Source: Antedon mediterranea (taxonomy: Eukaryota > Echinodermata > Crinoidea > Comatulida > Antedonidae). Taken from it: 64,000 bases of DNA. A program made the translations under genes and the position numbers. This document shows, piece after piece, positions 1 through 11,900 of the stretch. Position 1 is the first letter of the stretch, and the number at the start of each line of letters is the position of its first letter. Where the stretch lies: positions 23,098,101 through 23,162,100 of the forward strand of contig NC_092677.1 of assembly GCF_964355755.1 (NCBI RefSeq). The letters run 5' to 3'. The notes below the pieces were generated by a model. It was not told the DNA's origin, searched no databases, and saw only the letters and a list, made by a program, of their open reading frames with translations.

Positions 1-454
1 TTGTTGGCCTTTTTCAAATGTTCTCATTTTACGTGCATCTAGCAATTCAATGACCTGCCATTTACATTTTAAAAAACTATTAAATAACAAATATCGATGT
101 CTTTTTCTTTTTTCTGTGTTTGTATTATCGGGATTGCAATCACCTTTTGACATCATGAGTCATCTCCTCCTTTTTACCTCGCGCTGTCAATTGATCAACT
201 CGCCAGTTTGGCTAAGTAAGCTAAATTCAACTTCCCTCCCTCTTCTCCTTCATCATGTTTTCAGTTATCAATTTTTTTAAGACGTGTATACAGCCTTTTT
301 CAGAGCATCCCAATGTTCATTTTGTATGTTCTCCTTATACATGCATGTTGCAACAAGACTTGCCATTCATATTTTAAAAACTATTTACTAACCAATGTCA
401 AAGTTGTTCCCTTTTTTCTGTGTTAATAATAGTTATGCTTTTACTTTCTTATAG
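1..454 (+). other. RTTN: Intron of rotatin gene
   Basis: This is AT-rich intronic sequence ahead of the first recognisable rotatin exon. It ends in a pyrimidine-rich acceptor (TTTCTTATAG) at 441-454. I see no exon in it. Two related blocks, ATTTACATTTTAAAAAACTAT near 58 and CATATTTTAAAAACTATTTA near 367, suggest an old internal duplication of intron sequence. Confidence 0.5.
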
Positions 455-1804
455 GTTCTTTGGAGCTGCTACTTGAATATGCCATGTTACCAAACACTGG
501 TGTAAGCCAACCTGCACTTATGATTATCCGCAACTTGTGTTTCAACACCACCAATAAACCAAAGCTTCTAGCTTCTGGTAAGCATACACTTTTTATGAGG
601 ACTTTTAAAAATTGTTAAATTGTTAAAACAAATATATTATGATATTAAACAACAAACTATTGGGTTATTCACATAAAAATATTTCTAGATATAATAAATC
701 CAGGTTAAAGCCCCATTCCCTACGTTTTTTAGATGTAATTTAAGATCACAAACTATATTTAATGTAAAAATAATACTATATGGTCCTATTCCGATAACTT
801 TTTTCGTCTTTAAACGGTTAAAAATGTGAAAAATAAGTCGATTTTAATAATTATAGCGGCCCGCTATAAATCCCAAAATGCATTGCGCGCGGATTGATAT
901 TTTTGTTTTTCACCTGTAATTCGCCCACTTTTCGATCGATCGTGAGGCCAAAACAAATGGAAGACTCCTAACTTTTCAGCGAAAATACCGGGTTTTCCCC
1001 AATTTGTATCAACGGAGTCTGGCAAAAATAGAAAGACAATTGATGCAGCAACTATACAACGTCAGGCTAGGTATATAGCTAGCGTACGATGTTCGCACGT
1101 TACCGATGTTTACCAGCTAGGCCTACAAAACTAAGCCTAGCCAGGCTAGGCCTAAGACCGTCCACGAGAGGTCGATCGCCGCGAGCTACTTAGGTAGTGC
1201 ATTGTTTCTCACTTTTTATCATAATTTACCATAAAACGTACATTTAAGACAAGGAATGACATGGTTTAATGTTTTTAAAGTGATATATATGTATTATTTT
1301 CCAAAAAACGTCCAAAATTGCAGGGAAGGGGTCTTTAATATTTACAAAATTTAGTGATGAAAATTAAAATTTGATTATTAATAAATGTTATTATTTACAG
1401 TATTTCATGTAATTTCATTTAGATAAAGTGGTAAAGTTCCTAATGTCTCAGCTACATGCAGATTCCTTAAATTCCAGGCACATAGCATCTACCGCTTTAT
1501 GGTCATTGGCAACAAACAGTCAGAAGGTAATGTAATTTTCAGTTGAGGATTCCTTCTCTGAATTACACTAAATAACATTTCTTGTAATATATTATTAATA
1601 GTAGTAGTATTTACACACATATTTACTCTTTTCTGTTTTATTTAGGCTAAAGTAGCCTTGAAAAATTCTGGACTTGCTCAACAGGTTCTGCAAGCAGAGG
1701 CTAAACTGAAGGTTGAACAAGCATCCCCATACAACCAGGAGGTGACATTGTTTATGCAGTACCAACAAGCATTGAAGAATATATTGAACATTGTTATGGA
1801 ATAG
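455..1804 (+). CDS. RTTN: Rotatin, C-terminal exons (partial gene)
   Basis: Rotatin is a large armadillo-like centriole and basal-body protein needed for centriole elongation, ciliogenesis and left-right patterning. Three exons join in frame: 455-577, 1423-1526 and 1646-1804 (stop TAG 1802-1804). Donors are GTAAGC and GTAATG and acceptors are TATAG, TTTAG and TTTAG. The joined C-terminus contains NKPKLLAS, then STALWSLATNSQKAKVALKN, then a helical tail ending LNIVME. The NKPKLL and ALW-L-(N)-QKAK pattern matches the C-terminus of rotatin as I remember it from vertebrates. The identification is by family recall, with no search run. AATAAA signals follow at 1891 and 1902. The N-terminal bulk of the gene lies upstream of this window. 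The gene converges on BOP1 (minus strand). Confidence 0.75.
705..1338. mobile_element. MITE-like element flanked by TTAA, inside RTTN intron
   Basis: TTAA at 705-708 and again at 1335-1338 flank a block of about 626 bp. Its ends are inverted relatives: AGCCCCATTCCCTACG on the left, and AGACCCCTTCCCTGCA when the right end is read on the minus strand. Both are followed by GTTTTTT-type sequence. The interior is more CpG-rich than the intron around it (for example GCATTGCGCGCGG near 890) and holds several AGGCCTA motifs. There is no ORF. A TTAA duplication is what piggyBac-type transposons leave, so a non-autonomous piggyBac-like element is my inference. Confidence 0.5.
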
Positions 1805-2857
1805 GATAATTACTGAATTGACTCTGTCCAATTACCGCTAAAAGTTTATTCATATAAGAGGAGGAATACTTCTGCATTCCAATGTTGAGAAATAAAACTC
1901 AAATAAAATCTAAATTAGTGTTGCAATTAAACATTGCTTCTTTATGTTACTGTAATCTCACTGTACAAACTGTCATACTGTAGTAATCATGCATGATTTA
2001 ACCTGCACTTGGCAAAATAATAGTTTGGTATAGTTTGTAGTTCATAAAAAATTTACACTTTGTCTATAAGACTTTGTGACTTTGTATTTTCTTATGTAAA
2101 TAAATTTTGTTTTTTGCCTGTGAAAATGGTTTCCTGATTTCTCTGTGAATTATTCTTTAAAAAGTCACATATGATGGCGAGACCTACTGTACATTTTGGT
2201 GGATTGATCTTGTAATTTCTTTGTAGCTGAAAACGTGGATGATGGACAAAATTAAATGTTGCAACTTGACCAGCAAATGATTTAGTTATTTGATTGGCTG
2301 CGAATTCATTGTCCGTGGGGAAAAAGTCACTCGCATAATTTTGTATGCACATAATCACCTGCAGGGGTGTTTCCCCCAGTTGCCCGGGCAACACCCTTAA
2401 TTTCATAGTAAATGTTTTTTTCTGACACTAAATTAAAATTTAGATCCCATTTCATCATATTATCTTCATTTCCCTACTTCTTGTGTATCGTTCGTTTCAG
2501 AGTGAGTTAAGGGTGGGGAGTTGGGTCGAATAAATAATTGGTATACCATGTGCATGTACCAGAACCTCGATCCCCGCATAGTATTGTTTTCAGAAACAAT
2601 ACATTGCCGAGGTTCTTTAGAGTCGCTGGCTACAAAATTACAGTAGACTGTTGAGTCGAAATAGGTGTTTGTTTACGTTGAGGAAAAAGTGTATTTTTTT
2701 TGTATGGAGGGTATGATGTTACATACCATGCTATTAGGATTTTTTTTTAAACAGAAATGTTTGCGTGTGAACAATAATACTTAAAACTCGTTTTGCTATG
2801 AAATCTTGTTTAATTCACATTTTGAAATACAAATATCATGAAAGTTAAAAAAACCCA
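1805..2857. other. Intergenic: RTTN 3' UTR and spacer with palindromes
   Basis: The block starts with the RTTN 3' UTR and its AATAAA signals (1891, 1902). A perfect 14-bp palindrome GTTGCCCGGGCAAC lies at 2379-2392, inside a wider GGGTGTT/AACACCC inverted repeat. A nested hairpin at 2561-2616 pairs AGAACCTCG with CGAGGTTCT outside and GTATTGTTT with AAACAATAC inside. An open frame of 104 codons on the minus strand (2092-2406) overlaps the palindrome and is not convincing as a gene. Confidence 0.4.
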
Positions 2858-3700
2858 CTATTGGTTGTCTGCTGCAGCATCCGGGATAGTTCTGCTGTTT
2901 CGCCAACGGTGGCGGCGAGGTTGGGCAGTAGTACCTTCATGTTGATTACTGCCTACTGTTCCTTTATCACCATCAATGGTTGGCGTCGTGGTCTCGTCAC
3001 GACGTGCCATTACATCTCCTTGGTGTTGGTTCGTTGTTCCATCACCAGCACTGTGATCCATTGCTCTATTCCTATCTTCGATCTTAACTAACTGTCGTCT
3101 AGTCAGTAACGCCTGGAACTCCTCATTTGAGCGGGAATGTCCAACTTCTTGAACATCGGCTACACTATTAGCATGATTAAATTTACGTTGCCTGATTTCA
3201 ACTATGTATTCGCATAGCTGTGCAAATTCTTCCTCTGCTTCGCGTTTCATTTCCATCCTCATTTCTTTTCTCAGAAAATATCTCTTTCTAAAACCGTCAT
3301 CTGGGAAAATCTGTAAATTCTTCGCATTTTCATCACGTTTTCTTGATTTCAAACTCATTTAGTATGCGTGTGCACACATCCGACGTCTGTTTTCATAATA
3401 TTGTATTTTTTCATCTGTTGTTCCTCCGGGGAAAGCACCAGCCGGTGTTTCTTGTAAATTTTTAACTCGTCTATCGGCTAAGTCGACGTAATCGGACATC
3501 AGATCAGTAAACCGTTTAATCTCAGAACGGGCACTTACTAGCAAGTTTCTGATTGTTCCAGCATCAGAATCATTTGTTGAATTTACTGGAACTTGTTTAG
3601 GTCTTCTAAACGATGACGGTAATTCGAGAGAGCGCTCTCGGTTGTTCGGTTCATGTCTACGAGGTGTCCCAGACTTAATTTGACCCGCATTCACTAGTAA
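2858..3700 (-). CDS. Hypothetical protein, one frame split by a TAA
   Basis: I do not recognise this protein. One minus-strand frame runs from about 3700 to 2858 and is interrupted only by a single TAA (3359-3361), followed at once by an in-frame ATG (3358). The upstream part holds a run of Arg and Pro and an acidic/basic helical stretch (RSEIKRFTDLMSDYVDLADR). The downstream part begins MSLKSRKRDENAKNL, has a charged helix (RKEMRMEMKREAEEEFAQL) and ends in a Gln/Thr/Asp-rich low-complexity tail. Codons look more protein-like than the flanks. It could be two cistrons, a stop-interrupted single ORF or an accessory protein of a DNA transposon. Two-ORF elements of the Harbinger type are one thought, but no catalytic motif is visible. 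A potential acceptor (TTTTACTAG) sits just above 3690. Confidence 0.3.
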
Positions 3701-3778
3701 AACGTGCGCGTACCAACACAGATCGGAAATGATGAGCGCGCGTGTCACAGTGCAATGTGCAATTTGGAATTTGTTCAA

Positions 3779-3955
3779 ATGGAGCGAACCCAAAATGCGC
3801 AGACAGAAAGTGGGGAAACACCAATGGAATACGTCTTGCTGAAGTTGCACAGCTTCTTCAATAACGATTTGGAAGCCGTGGACAGCATGTGTAGCGAGAA
3901 ATTGAGTCGAGATGACCCATTTACCCTCCTACCACACTATCTTATATACGAATAA
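3779..3955 (+). CDS. Small hypothetical ORF, divergent from 2858-3700
   Basis: A 58-codon frame starts at ATG 3779 (MERTQNAQTESGETP) and ends LLPHYLIYE-stop at 3955. It is acidic with a predicted helix (LLKLHSFFNNDLEAVDSM). Its start faces away from the minus-strand hypothetical frame at 2858-3700, as two genes sharing a promoter would. I know no family for it, and it may simply be a first exon or chance. It is listed because the GC-richer block 3600-3950 stands out from its AT-rich surroundings. Confidence 0.2.
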   Translation: MERTQNAQTESGETPMEYVLLKLHSFFNNDLEAVDSMCSEKLSRDDPFTLLPHYLIYE

Positions 3956-4084
3956 TGCCTAGTGTGAGACAATACAAAAGAGACAGAGGGAATAAATTGC
4001 TTAATTTAGAATGAGCAGAGTGTCTGTTCAATTTGAAAAGACCCCCTTTCCCGGTTTATTTTTGCCGGTTGCATTCAGCAACAA

Positions 4085-4922
4085 CTAGATGGTACGCTGG
4101 TCGTGTCCACAAATGGTTTTTGAATACTCAGTAATTTCAGCGTAAAAAAAACTGGCGATTTCAAATGTACGTACCGCAGGACATTGTCGTTTACAGAACG
4201 AATAAATAGACACGATGATTTATGTAGTCAACTAAAATTAGCACCCTGGGAATTAGGCCTACTTCCGAAGGAGAAACTCTTCTTAAAAATGAGTCCAAAT
4301 TTTTTATTTGAACTCATTTAAACAAACCCAATTTGTGTTTTGTATATAACATTAGAGTTGAGGGATGGGGAAGAGGATGGGAAGTACAATTTTTAAATAT
4401 ATTCTTTATTCCCTCAGTAACGAAATTGTTTTAAATGTTTTATAGGCCTATCAATAATATACCACTAAATACAGTAAAACATTTACGATTTAATACTTTT
4501 TTAAAACTATCCCTGTTATAGTCGATTGAAATAGTAAAGTACATTTAACGATACACCACTACGACGTTTATATTTTTTATAATTATTAATTAATACAAAC
4601 GTTGAGAAGCAACTGTCAGTAATACAGTTTTTATATTCAACATTATGATACTGAACTCGAGCTGTTCAACCGGTTTTCAGCTATTAAAAACAATTTTCGT
4701 AGGAGGAGATTTTTCAAGAGGACAGTGTATACCACGATCGGAAAATACCACGATCGGAAAATACCCCTATTTGGGGCAAATCGTTGAACCTAAATTCGTT
4801 TTAATTGTCAGGTGGTTAAAATCAGTACCGAGATTCTAACCAACTTTATATACCATCGAGTAAACATTCTAGAAATAACGCGCGATTTACCGAATTTTGC
4901 CCTTACGTAAATTTATATATAG
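4085..4922 (+). repeat. Solo right arm of the long-TIR element family
   Basis: This block matches, with internal deletions, the right half of the element at 58156-62639. It starts with CTAGATGGTACGCT. It then shows the block encoding a HDDLCSQLKLAPWEL-like peptide (about 4190-4350), here broken by frameshifts. Next come TATAGGCCTATCAATAATATACC and CAACCGGTTTTCAGCTATT, and it ends with the family terminus GCGCGATTTACCGAATTTTG...TATATATAG at about 4880-4922. No left terminus is present here. Short open frames inside it are not conserved. Confidence 0.6.
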
Positions 4923-5916
4923 ATTATTAATTGATAATTATTAATTTGTATTCAATGATTTTAATTGCTAGAATTTATTAAATTACCGGAAGTACCTACC
5001 AAACAATGTTATCCTATTGTTTTTCGCTTGTTTTTTACCGGCGGAAAAAATAGGCGTGATACGATCTGTTTGCTATACTGTGTAGCCCGATAAAAATTCC
5101 CTCGCCACAGGCCCCACCATATGGGGGGGGGGGGAGGAATACTCAGTGTCTATGGCAACCCCCTTAAAATAGTTCTGCGACCGCCCCTGACCTGCCACAA
5201 TTTTTTCTGCATAATTACAGCACATTTTTAAATCTCCAAAATATCATTTAAAATATGAACTAAAATGTGCAAATATTATATATCATCTTATGACGTCAAA
5301 CGATCAAATTGTGATCAAATCAATTCGCTAGCTATTGAACTTTCCACAAAACAACATACAACATATAAGTGGAAGGACACATGGAAAATTCTACTTTTCT
5401 CTTTATTCAAGATGCCTTGAATTATACAAAAACTTTATAAAGTTTAGAGAAATAAATGTACATGTGTTTCTATACCAATATTTATCATTTTTGTTAGACT
5501 GACTCGGAGTGAAAAGATATTTTATTTTTTATTTATTCATATTACATTAAGGATAGTAATAATCAAGTTCATTCACTACAATGTTCAGAAACAAGATGCT
5601 CAACATAAATAAAGTCTTCAACAAATCTTTGGGGTAAAGTTTGTATTTCTGTAAGAAAAAATCCAGATATCTGACTGGATTTGTAGCAGAGCAACTTAAC
5701 CACCAAGCTACAACTTGACATTAAAATAATAATTATAATAATAATCAAAAAATGTATTGCCAATATGCAGAATAACCAGATGATTATCTTATCATGTTTA
5801 CAGACAGGTGGTCAGGTAGGTTTAGTAACTATCTTTTGGATGATATGTAAAAATTAAAATCTTCCAATTACTGGGAAATTACATTAAAACATTTACGGTG
5901 ATTGGATATTTAAAGA
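4923..5916. other. Intergenic spacer and BOP1 3' flank
   Basis: AT-rich sequence with no recognisable gene. It holds a run of 11-12 G at about 5121-5132, a low-complexity (TAA)n-like stretch at about 5720-5745, and the sequence downstream of the BOP1 stop codon. A minus-strand AATAAA equivalent (TTTATT) occurs at about 5400 and 5520-5536, possible polyadenylation signals for BOP1. Confidence 0.4.
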
Positions 5917-8900
5917 TTATGTGAACAAACGTACAGTTCCATCAGCACCTGCACTAAACACCCATGGTTGATTTGGGTGAAATTGACAATCCAGAACTCC
6001 TAGACTATTGGTTATCTCATGCCCTCGTAGGATCTTCACTGGTACTATCAATGGATTTTGTAGTAAATCACTAAAAAAAAAAAATCATTATTTTAAGTTG
6101 AAGTTCTTTGCATATGGTTGCATGGTTGGCTACATTTCGAGGAAATGGACACCATGCTGGTAGACCACACCAAATATTGACGATTGCATAGAAACATTAC
6201 TGTACATGCCAGCTTCACAAGCTGTTCCCTCTGCTATATTCCATATTTATTCAAATAAATGCCCCGCCACATATATATACACACTATTGTATTACAACAC
6301 ATTTCTATTTGTAGTAGAATTCATTGATTGATATGATTTACAATTTACCAAGCATTTTGATACAATTTCTACTCAATCACAATCATATTAGTTGTGTTTA
6401 ATTTTTTCTATCTAGGGTTTTTATTTATTTGATTATACATGTTACCACATCTAAAAACCCTCCTGAACAATAAACACTCAGGGCGCTTATTCAAATAAAT
6501 ACCGATTATATCATTTTTAGATTGCATATTACAAGTATGTATGGTTTTTCATAAGTATGTTACATTCATGGAAAGTAACGAAGAATCAGATTTCAATTGA
6601 ATAAAATTGCATAGTGTTAATGAAGATCCACTAAATAAATTAAGATAAAAAAATACAAGAGTAACTAAAAATAAAGAGCTTCATTTTTTGACGTTTTATT
6701 TGATCCTTTTTAAAATGAAATAAATTTTTTCCATACACAGTGTTATATATTGTGCTCTGGGAATGAATGATAACACTAAGTATTTCACTAAGAAATCAGA
6801 CCATGTGCTAATGTTCAGCCATCTTGTAGAACTCTTTTATTAGTCTCCAATCCAGTCGTTAAATTGCTAATATGAATATATTACACACAGTTCCATATTT
6901 ACAAACATAATATGGAAAAGGATAAGGATGGAGTACGAAACGGAAGAATCAAAAAGAATACTTACTTATAGACCATTCCATGGCAAACAATGACTGTACC
7001 ATCATCGGATGCTGAAGCAAATAATGGGTAGCGCTTATGGTAGTTCACTTGGCGTACTGCCCTCTTGTGGTGCCGTAATGTCTGGTAAGGTTTTGTTGAC
7101 AGGTCGAGATCAAACCAGCTAAGTTTACTATCATAACTACCAATAATAACATTATCTCCCTGGGGGTGTATGCTTATACTTGACACCCATTTAGCATTGC
7201 TTAAAAGCTTTTTCGTCTGTTCTTGCTTCAGAAGATTGTACACACGCACGTAACGTTGACTCTGAAAATAATCAAACGTGAGAAAAATCATTAAAAAAAA
7301 ACGTTTTAAAATGCTCATTGATTGTTTAATTATGAATTTACAATACAAGTACCTCATTTCTAAAAAAAACACAAAATCCTAAAGCAAGGTATTGTGAGGC
7401 TGTTCAATGGAACAAAATGAACTGCAAGATCATTTAACATTCCCATAAAAAATAAAAGATCCATACTAACAACTTGGCATTTACTGGAAAGATAGAAGGA
7501 AGAAGGTGCAGGGGAAAACATGATCGCAAAAGTCTCATGATATGGCACTTCAAAATAGAGTAGTAACTGGTTAAACAATAACATAGGTCTAGCCAGCGGC
7601 AGTAGCTATTTTCATGCCAGAAAAGTTATTTTTCATCTTTCCTATATTAAACAATGTGGTTATGGAATTCCACATTTTGGTACGGAATTACAGTTTTCAA
7701 ACGTCAATAAAATAAAAGTATATAAAAAAAAATAACAAAAATATACTGATACATGTACGTATACTGATACACATGTACATATACTGATACACATGTACAT
7801 ATACTGTACACATGTACATATACTGTACACATGTACATATACTGTACACATGTACATATACTGTACACATGTACATATACTGTACACATGTACATATACA
7901 GTACACATGTACATATACAGTACACATGTACATATACTGTACACATGTACATATACTGTACTGTACACATTTACATATACAGTACTGTACACATGTACAT
8001 ATACTGTACACATGTACATACTGTACATATACTGTACACATGTACATACTGTACACATGTACATATACAGTACTGTACACATTTATATATACAGTACACA
8101 TGTACATACTGTACACATGTACATATACAGTACTGTACACATTTATATATACAGTACACATGTACATATACTGTACACATGCTTGATTTCCATTGGTACT
8201 GATATTTTACATATAAGATATATATTTTTTTTAAATTGTGATTTTTTCTTGTTTTGTGTTTATTAAAAATGTATTAACTTGTAATATCACAAATTTTAAC
8301 TAAACTATTTATGTTTGGAACTTGAAAATCCAAGGGGGTGCAGTATTGGGTGATTTGAATGTATTAGTTTTTGTATTTTGTTAATGAAAATTATCCTAAA
8401 TTTGCTTTAAAATGACTGTAAAACATTTTAATATTAGAGTTAGCCTGTCAAAATTGTAAATGAGGGTCATAACTAAAATTCATCAGTCATGACAATAATA
8501 CAGTATCAAAACACTTACAGCAACAAAAAGAAAGGGCCTTGATGGATGGAACATCACTGCTTGTATCTGTCCTTTGCTCTTGTTAAAAGGATTTTGTGAC
8601 CTCCGCTTAGACAGCTGATGTATAAGTACACTTGAATGGCCGCCCTCTGGAATAACAGTCGTAAAGTAATCGCCCTTTCCATGCCATGATACACGTTTTA
8701 CTGCCTGTAAACATAATACAAAAAAAAAACTTTGCCAGTCAATTAAAAAGTAAAAATTTAAACCAAATAACTCTAAGTCAATCATAGTCTTTTTAATTAA
8801 TATTATATATATATATAAAATATTGTTTTTGTAACATTTATTATGTTAATGCAATACTTTGTAATGTTTATATTTTTTATTTTAGATTATAAAAGGATCC

Positions 8901-11900
8901 CAATGGAAATAACCTAATAAGCTTTTTGGGCTATCCTGGAAAATCTTTTATAAATGTATTTAATTGTAATGTCAGTGATTTATGTTATCAATTTGTATGT
9001 ATTTTTTATGATTATTTTCCTAACAAATTCAAATCAAATCAATATAAAAATAATTGGCCTGGTATATGACTTTCAACTTTATATAGACATTTTTTGTGTT
9101 TATGCCAACGGTTTAATGTTTTTACTGTTTATCTGTAGCATTTTGTCCAGAATAAAAATCAAACCTCAACACATGCTTAATAATTCAATGCTAATAATTT
9201 AAAGTTTGAATATTGTAATTAATGTTTTTGTTTAGTAATTTTGTTGTTCTGTATTAACTGTAGGGTTGTAATAAGTCTTACTACAACCTTTAAGTAAGGA
9301 GATCCAAGCTTTACTGAAAATATAATAATTATTATAACCATAACTTACAATGACTTATTAATACAATAGCATTACCTTAAAAACCTTAAGTATGATTCTA
9401 ATACCATTGTTGTGTTCGTCATCATTTGCAACGGTCCATTCCACCAAGCTCGACGTCTTGTGTTCCTCTGGCTTTACATACGATTCCAGAAGTTTATCAG
9501 TACTAGATGATATAAGTTTATCACCTAAGTTAGCGTTGATCAGATGAACATCTCTACCAACAGCAACTAAGAGCAGACTAATGGAAGGGTTAGGACACCA
9601 TGCAACTGATTCAACTACACCTGCCATCTGGATCACTTGCATACATCGACCTGTGCACACCTCCCATAACCTCAATGTCTTGTCATCAGATCCTGCAAGA
9701 GAGGGTAATAACACCATGTAATACTAATATTTTTTTAAGGTGGTCCATCCTGCCAAAGCTGATCATTAAAATATAGTTTATATATAATAAATTAAATAAT
9801 GAATACAAAATATAAATCTTAAATTTTGTTTGGATTAAATTTGATTTGGCTAACGCTGCGAGTCTATTTATCTAGTGATGACCAATCACTTTAAATAAAA
9901 GAAGCTTTCATCCTACAGTAGAGAAAAAAAGATTTTATTCTTATTCTTCAAAGAAAGTAATACTTTCACAAATTAAATGACGGCATAATAAATAAGAACA
10001 ATAAAATTCATACAATGTTATTGTTCTTAATGATTATGACGTCATATGATTGTTCCTTATCACCCTACAGTACAGTAGTATAAACAGGCCTTAAGTCGTC
10101 CTCCAGAAAGGCGTTGTATAGTAGATTTCAAATTTACTTTATTTTCTTTTTAGGATTACATGGTGTACCGCAAATCGTATTTATTAATACCAAGTTCCAA
10201 AAAATTATAATATTAACAATGAATCTATTATATTAATTTTAATTCAAAGAAATGAGGGCTAAAGGTAGCAACTTCAACAGATATAATTTAGGTTACCTGA
10301 TGCTAGCCATTGACCTGATGGGTCAACACTTATTGTTCTCACATAGCTCTCATGTCCAAGGTAAACCACTGCTTGAACTGTTGGAAATGGTTGTAGGTCT
10401 CTGGGTTTAGGAAGCTTGGGAAGAAGGTCTTCTGCATCCACTTGTACCTGCACAATACAAAGTGTACTACACATTAATATAGGATCTCAATGCTACAGTA
10501 CATGTGCACTACCGTTTGAATGAGTACAAGTATGGACCTTTAGATCATGTAAATGTGGACGTGACCTGTGATACATTCACTACTCTCGTTAAAAACTTTT
10601 AGATTTCAGCCAGACATCAACTAGATAACAAAGAATGGCAGAGTTTGAGGTGTATGTCAAATCCAGTCACCTAACCCTCAAGGCGGCCAGTGAACAAGAA
10701 AGACGACCTGACCTGACCACAACGTCATGTCAAAGATGACACAGTCGACAAACAAATCTAAAAGTACCTATTTATAAAGATGCTGTACTGCATAATATAG
10801 AATAAATATAAAAGGAGATAAGTATTAAATCACAAAATTATGGTGTTCAATATTTTGTGAGTAATTAGAAATACCGTATTGAATGCATGATTAAATACTC
10901 CATTAGACATATGAGAGTGCATTTTAAGTAAAACATATCTTTTTATTAATTTCTGTTCGTATCTACTCTTTGTTTCAATTGTACATGTAATTTCCATTAT
11001 GTTGGATAATAAAAGGAATCTGTATCCGTATCAATTGCTAATAATCTTGTTTTCTATTATCAATAACTGTAGTTTCAAATTAAAGTGATATCATTAACTT
11101 AATTGGTTTTTCCTTTCTGTACAAAGTTTATATGTAGGTTTTGCTTCATTTTCATAAATATTTTAATTCATTTACAAGAAAAATGTATAACTTGTATAAT
11201 ATATAAAAAGAAAAAATATTAAAAAAGTATAAAGTAACTTATAAATACAGACTATTAATTATTCAATATTGGTCATTATATTATTAAATTCAAGTATATC
11301 CAATACATGAGCAGTATCATGTATAGCGACTTTAAATAGCCTGCAGTATTGTGTCTCCTAACAGCAATCTTCATACCATATGGGATACTATAGTATAGTG
11401 AGAGATTATTTAGGGGTTATTAAATGCTATGGTACGGGCCTGTAGCTGCCAGAAAACACGATTCCAACCATTGGCTGGAAGTGTTATTTGACACAGCCTG
11501 TTACAAACTCATCAGACTATACACTGGGTCCTCTGGAAGAAAAATCTTTGACTGAAGAGGCTACCCAGTATAAAGAATAAATAATAGTTATTTTTACCCT
11601 CATTCTCCTCTGTCTTGGACACAAGTAGAGATCTAAACATCGTTCAAACCTTTCTTTCATATAATTCTCATAACCTGGCACTCTCCGTAAACAATCAAAT
11701 TTTTTGGGCAAGAAGTCTGTTTGTCTATCTTCAGGGTGAGCCTCATTCCATGCTAGTGCCTGTAATCGTAAACATTTACATTTGAAAAACTTATGTGGTC
11801 TACATATATATATATTCATTCAATCAATCATACAAAAAATATACATTGCAGCATAAAACACTGAATTGCAGTATTTGTTTGTACAAAAATAATTGATATA

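Noticed and set aside
2092-2406. 104-codon minus-strand frame downstream of RTTN
   Set aside because: It runs through a strong palindrome, matches no family I know and has no splice or promoter context. Chance is the better explanation.
7660-8266. Several overlapping open frames of 70-157 codons on both strands
   Set aside because: They are produced by the 19-bp near-palindromic minisatellite, read as Tyr-Met-Cys-Thr-Val repeats in multiple frames. The spacing resembles CRISPR repeats superficially, but there are no unique spacers and this is an animal genome.
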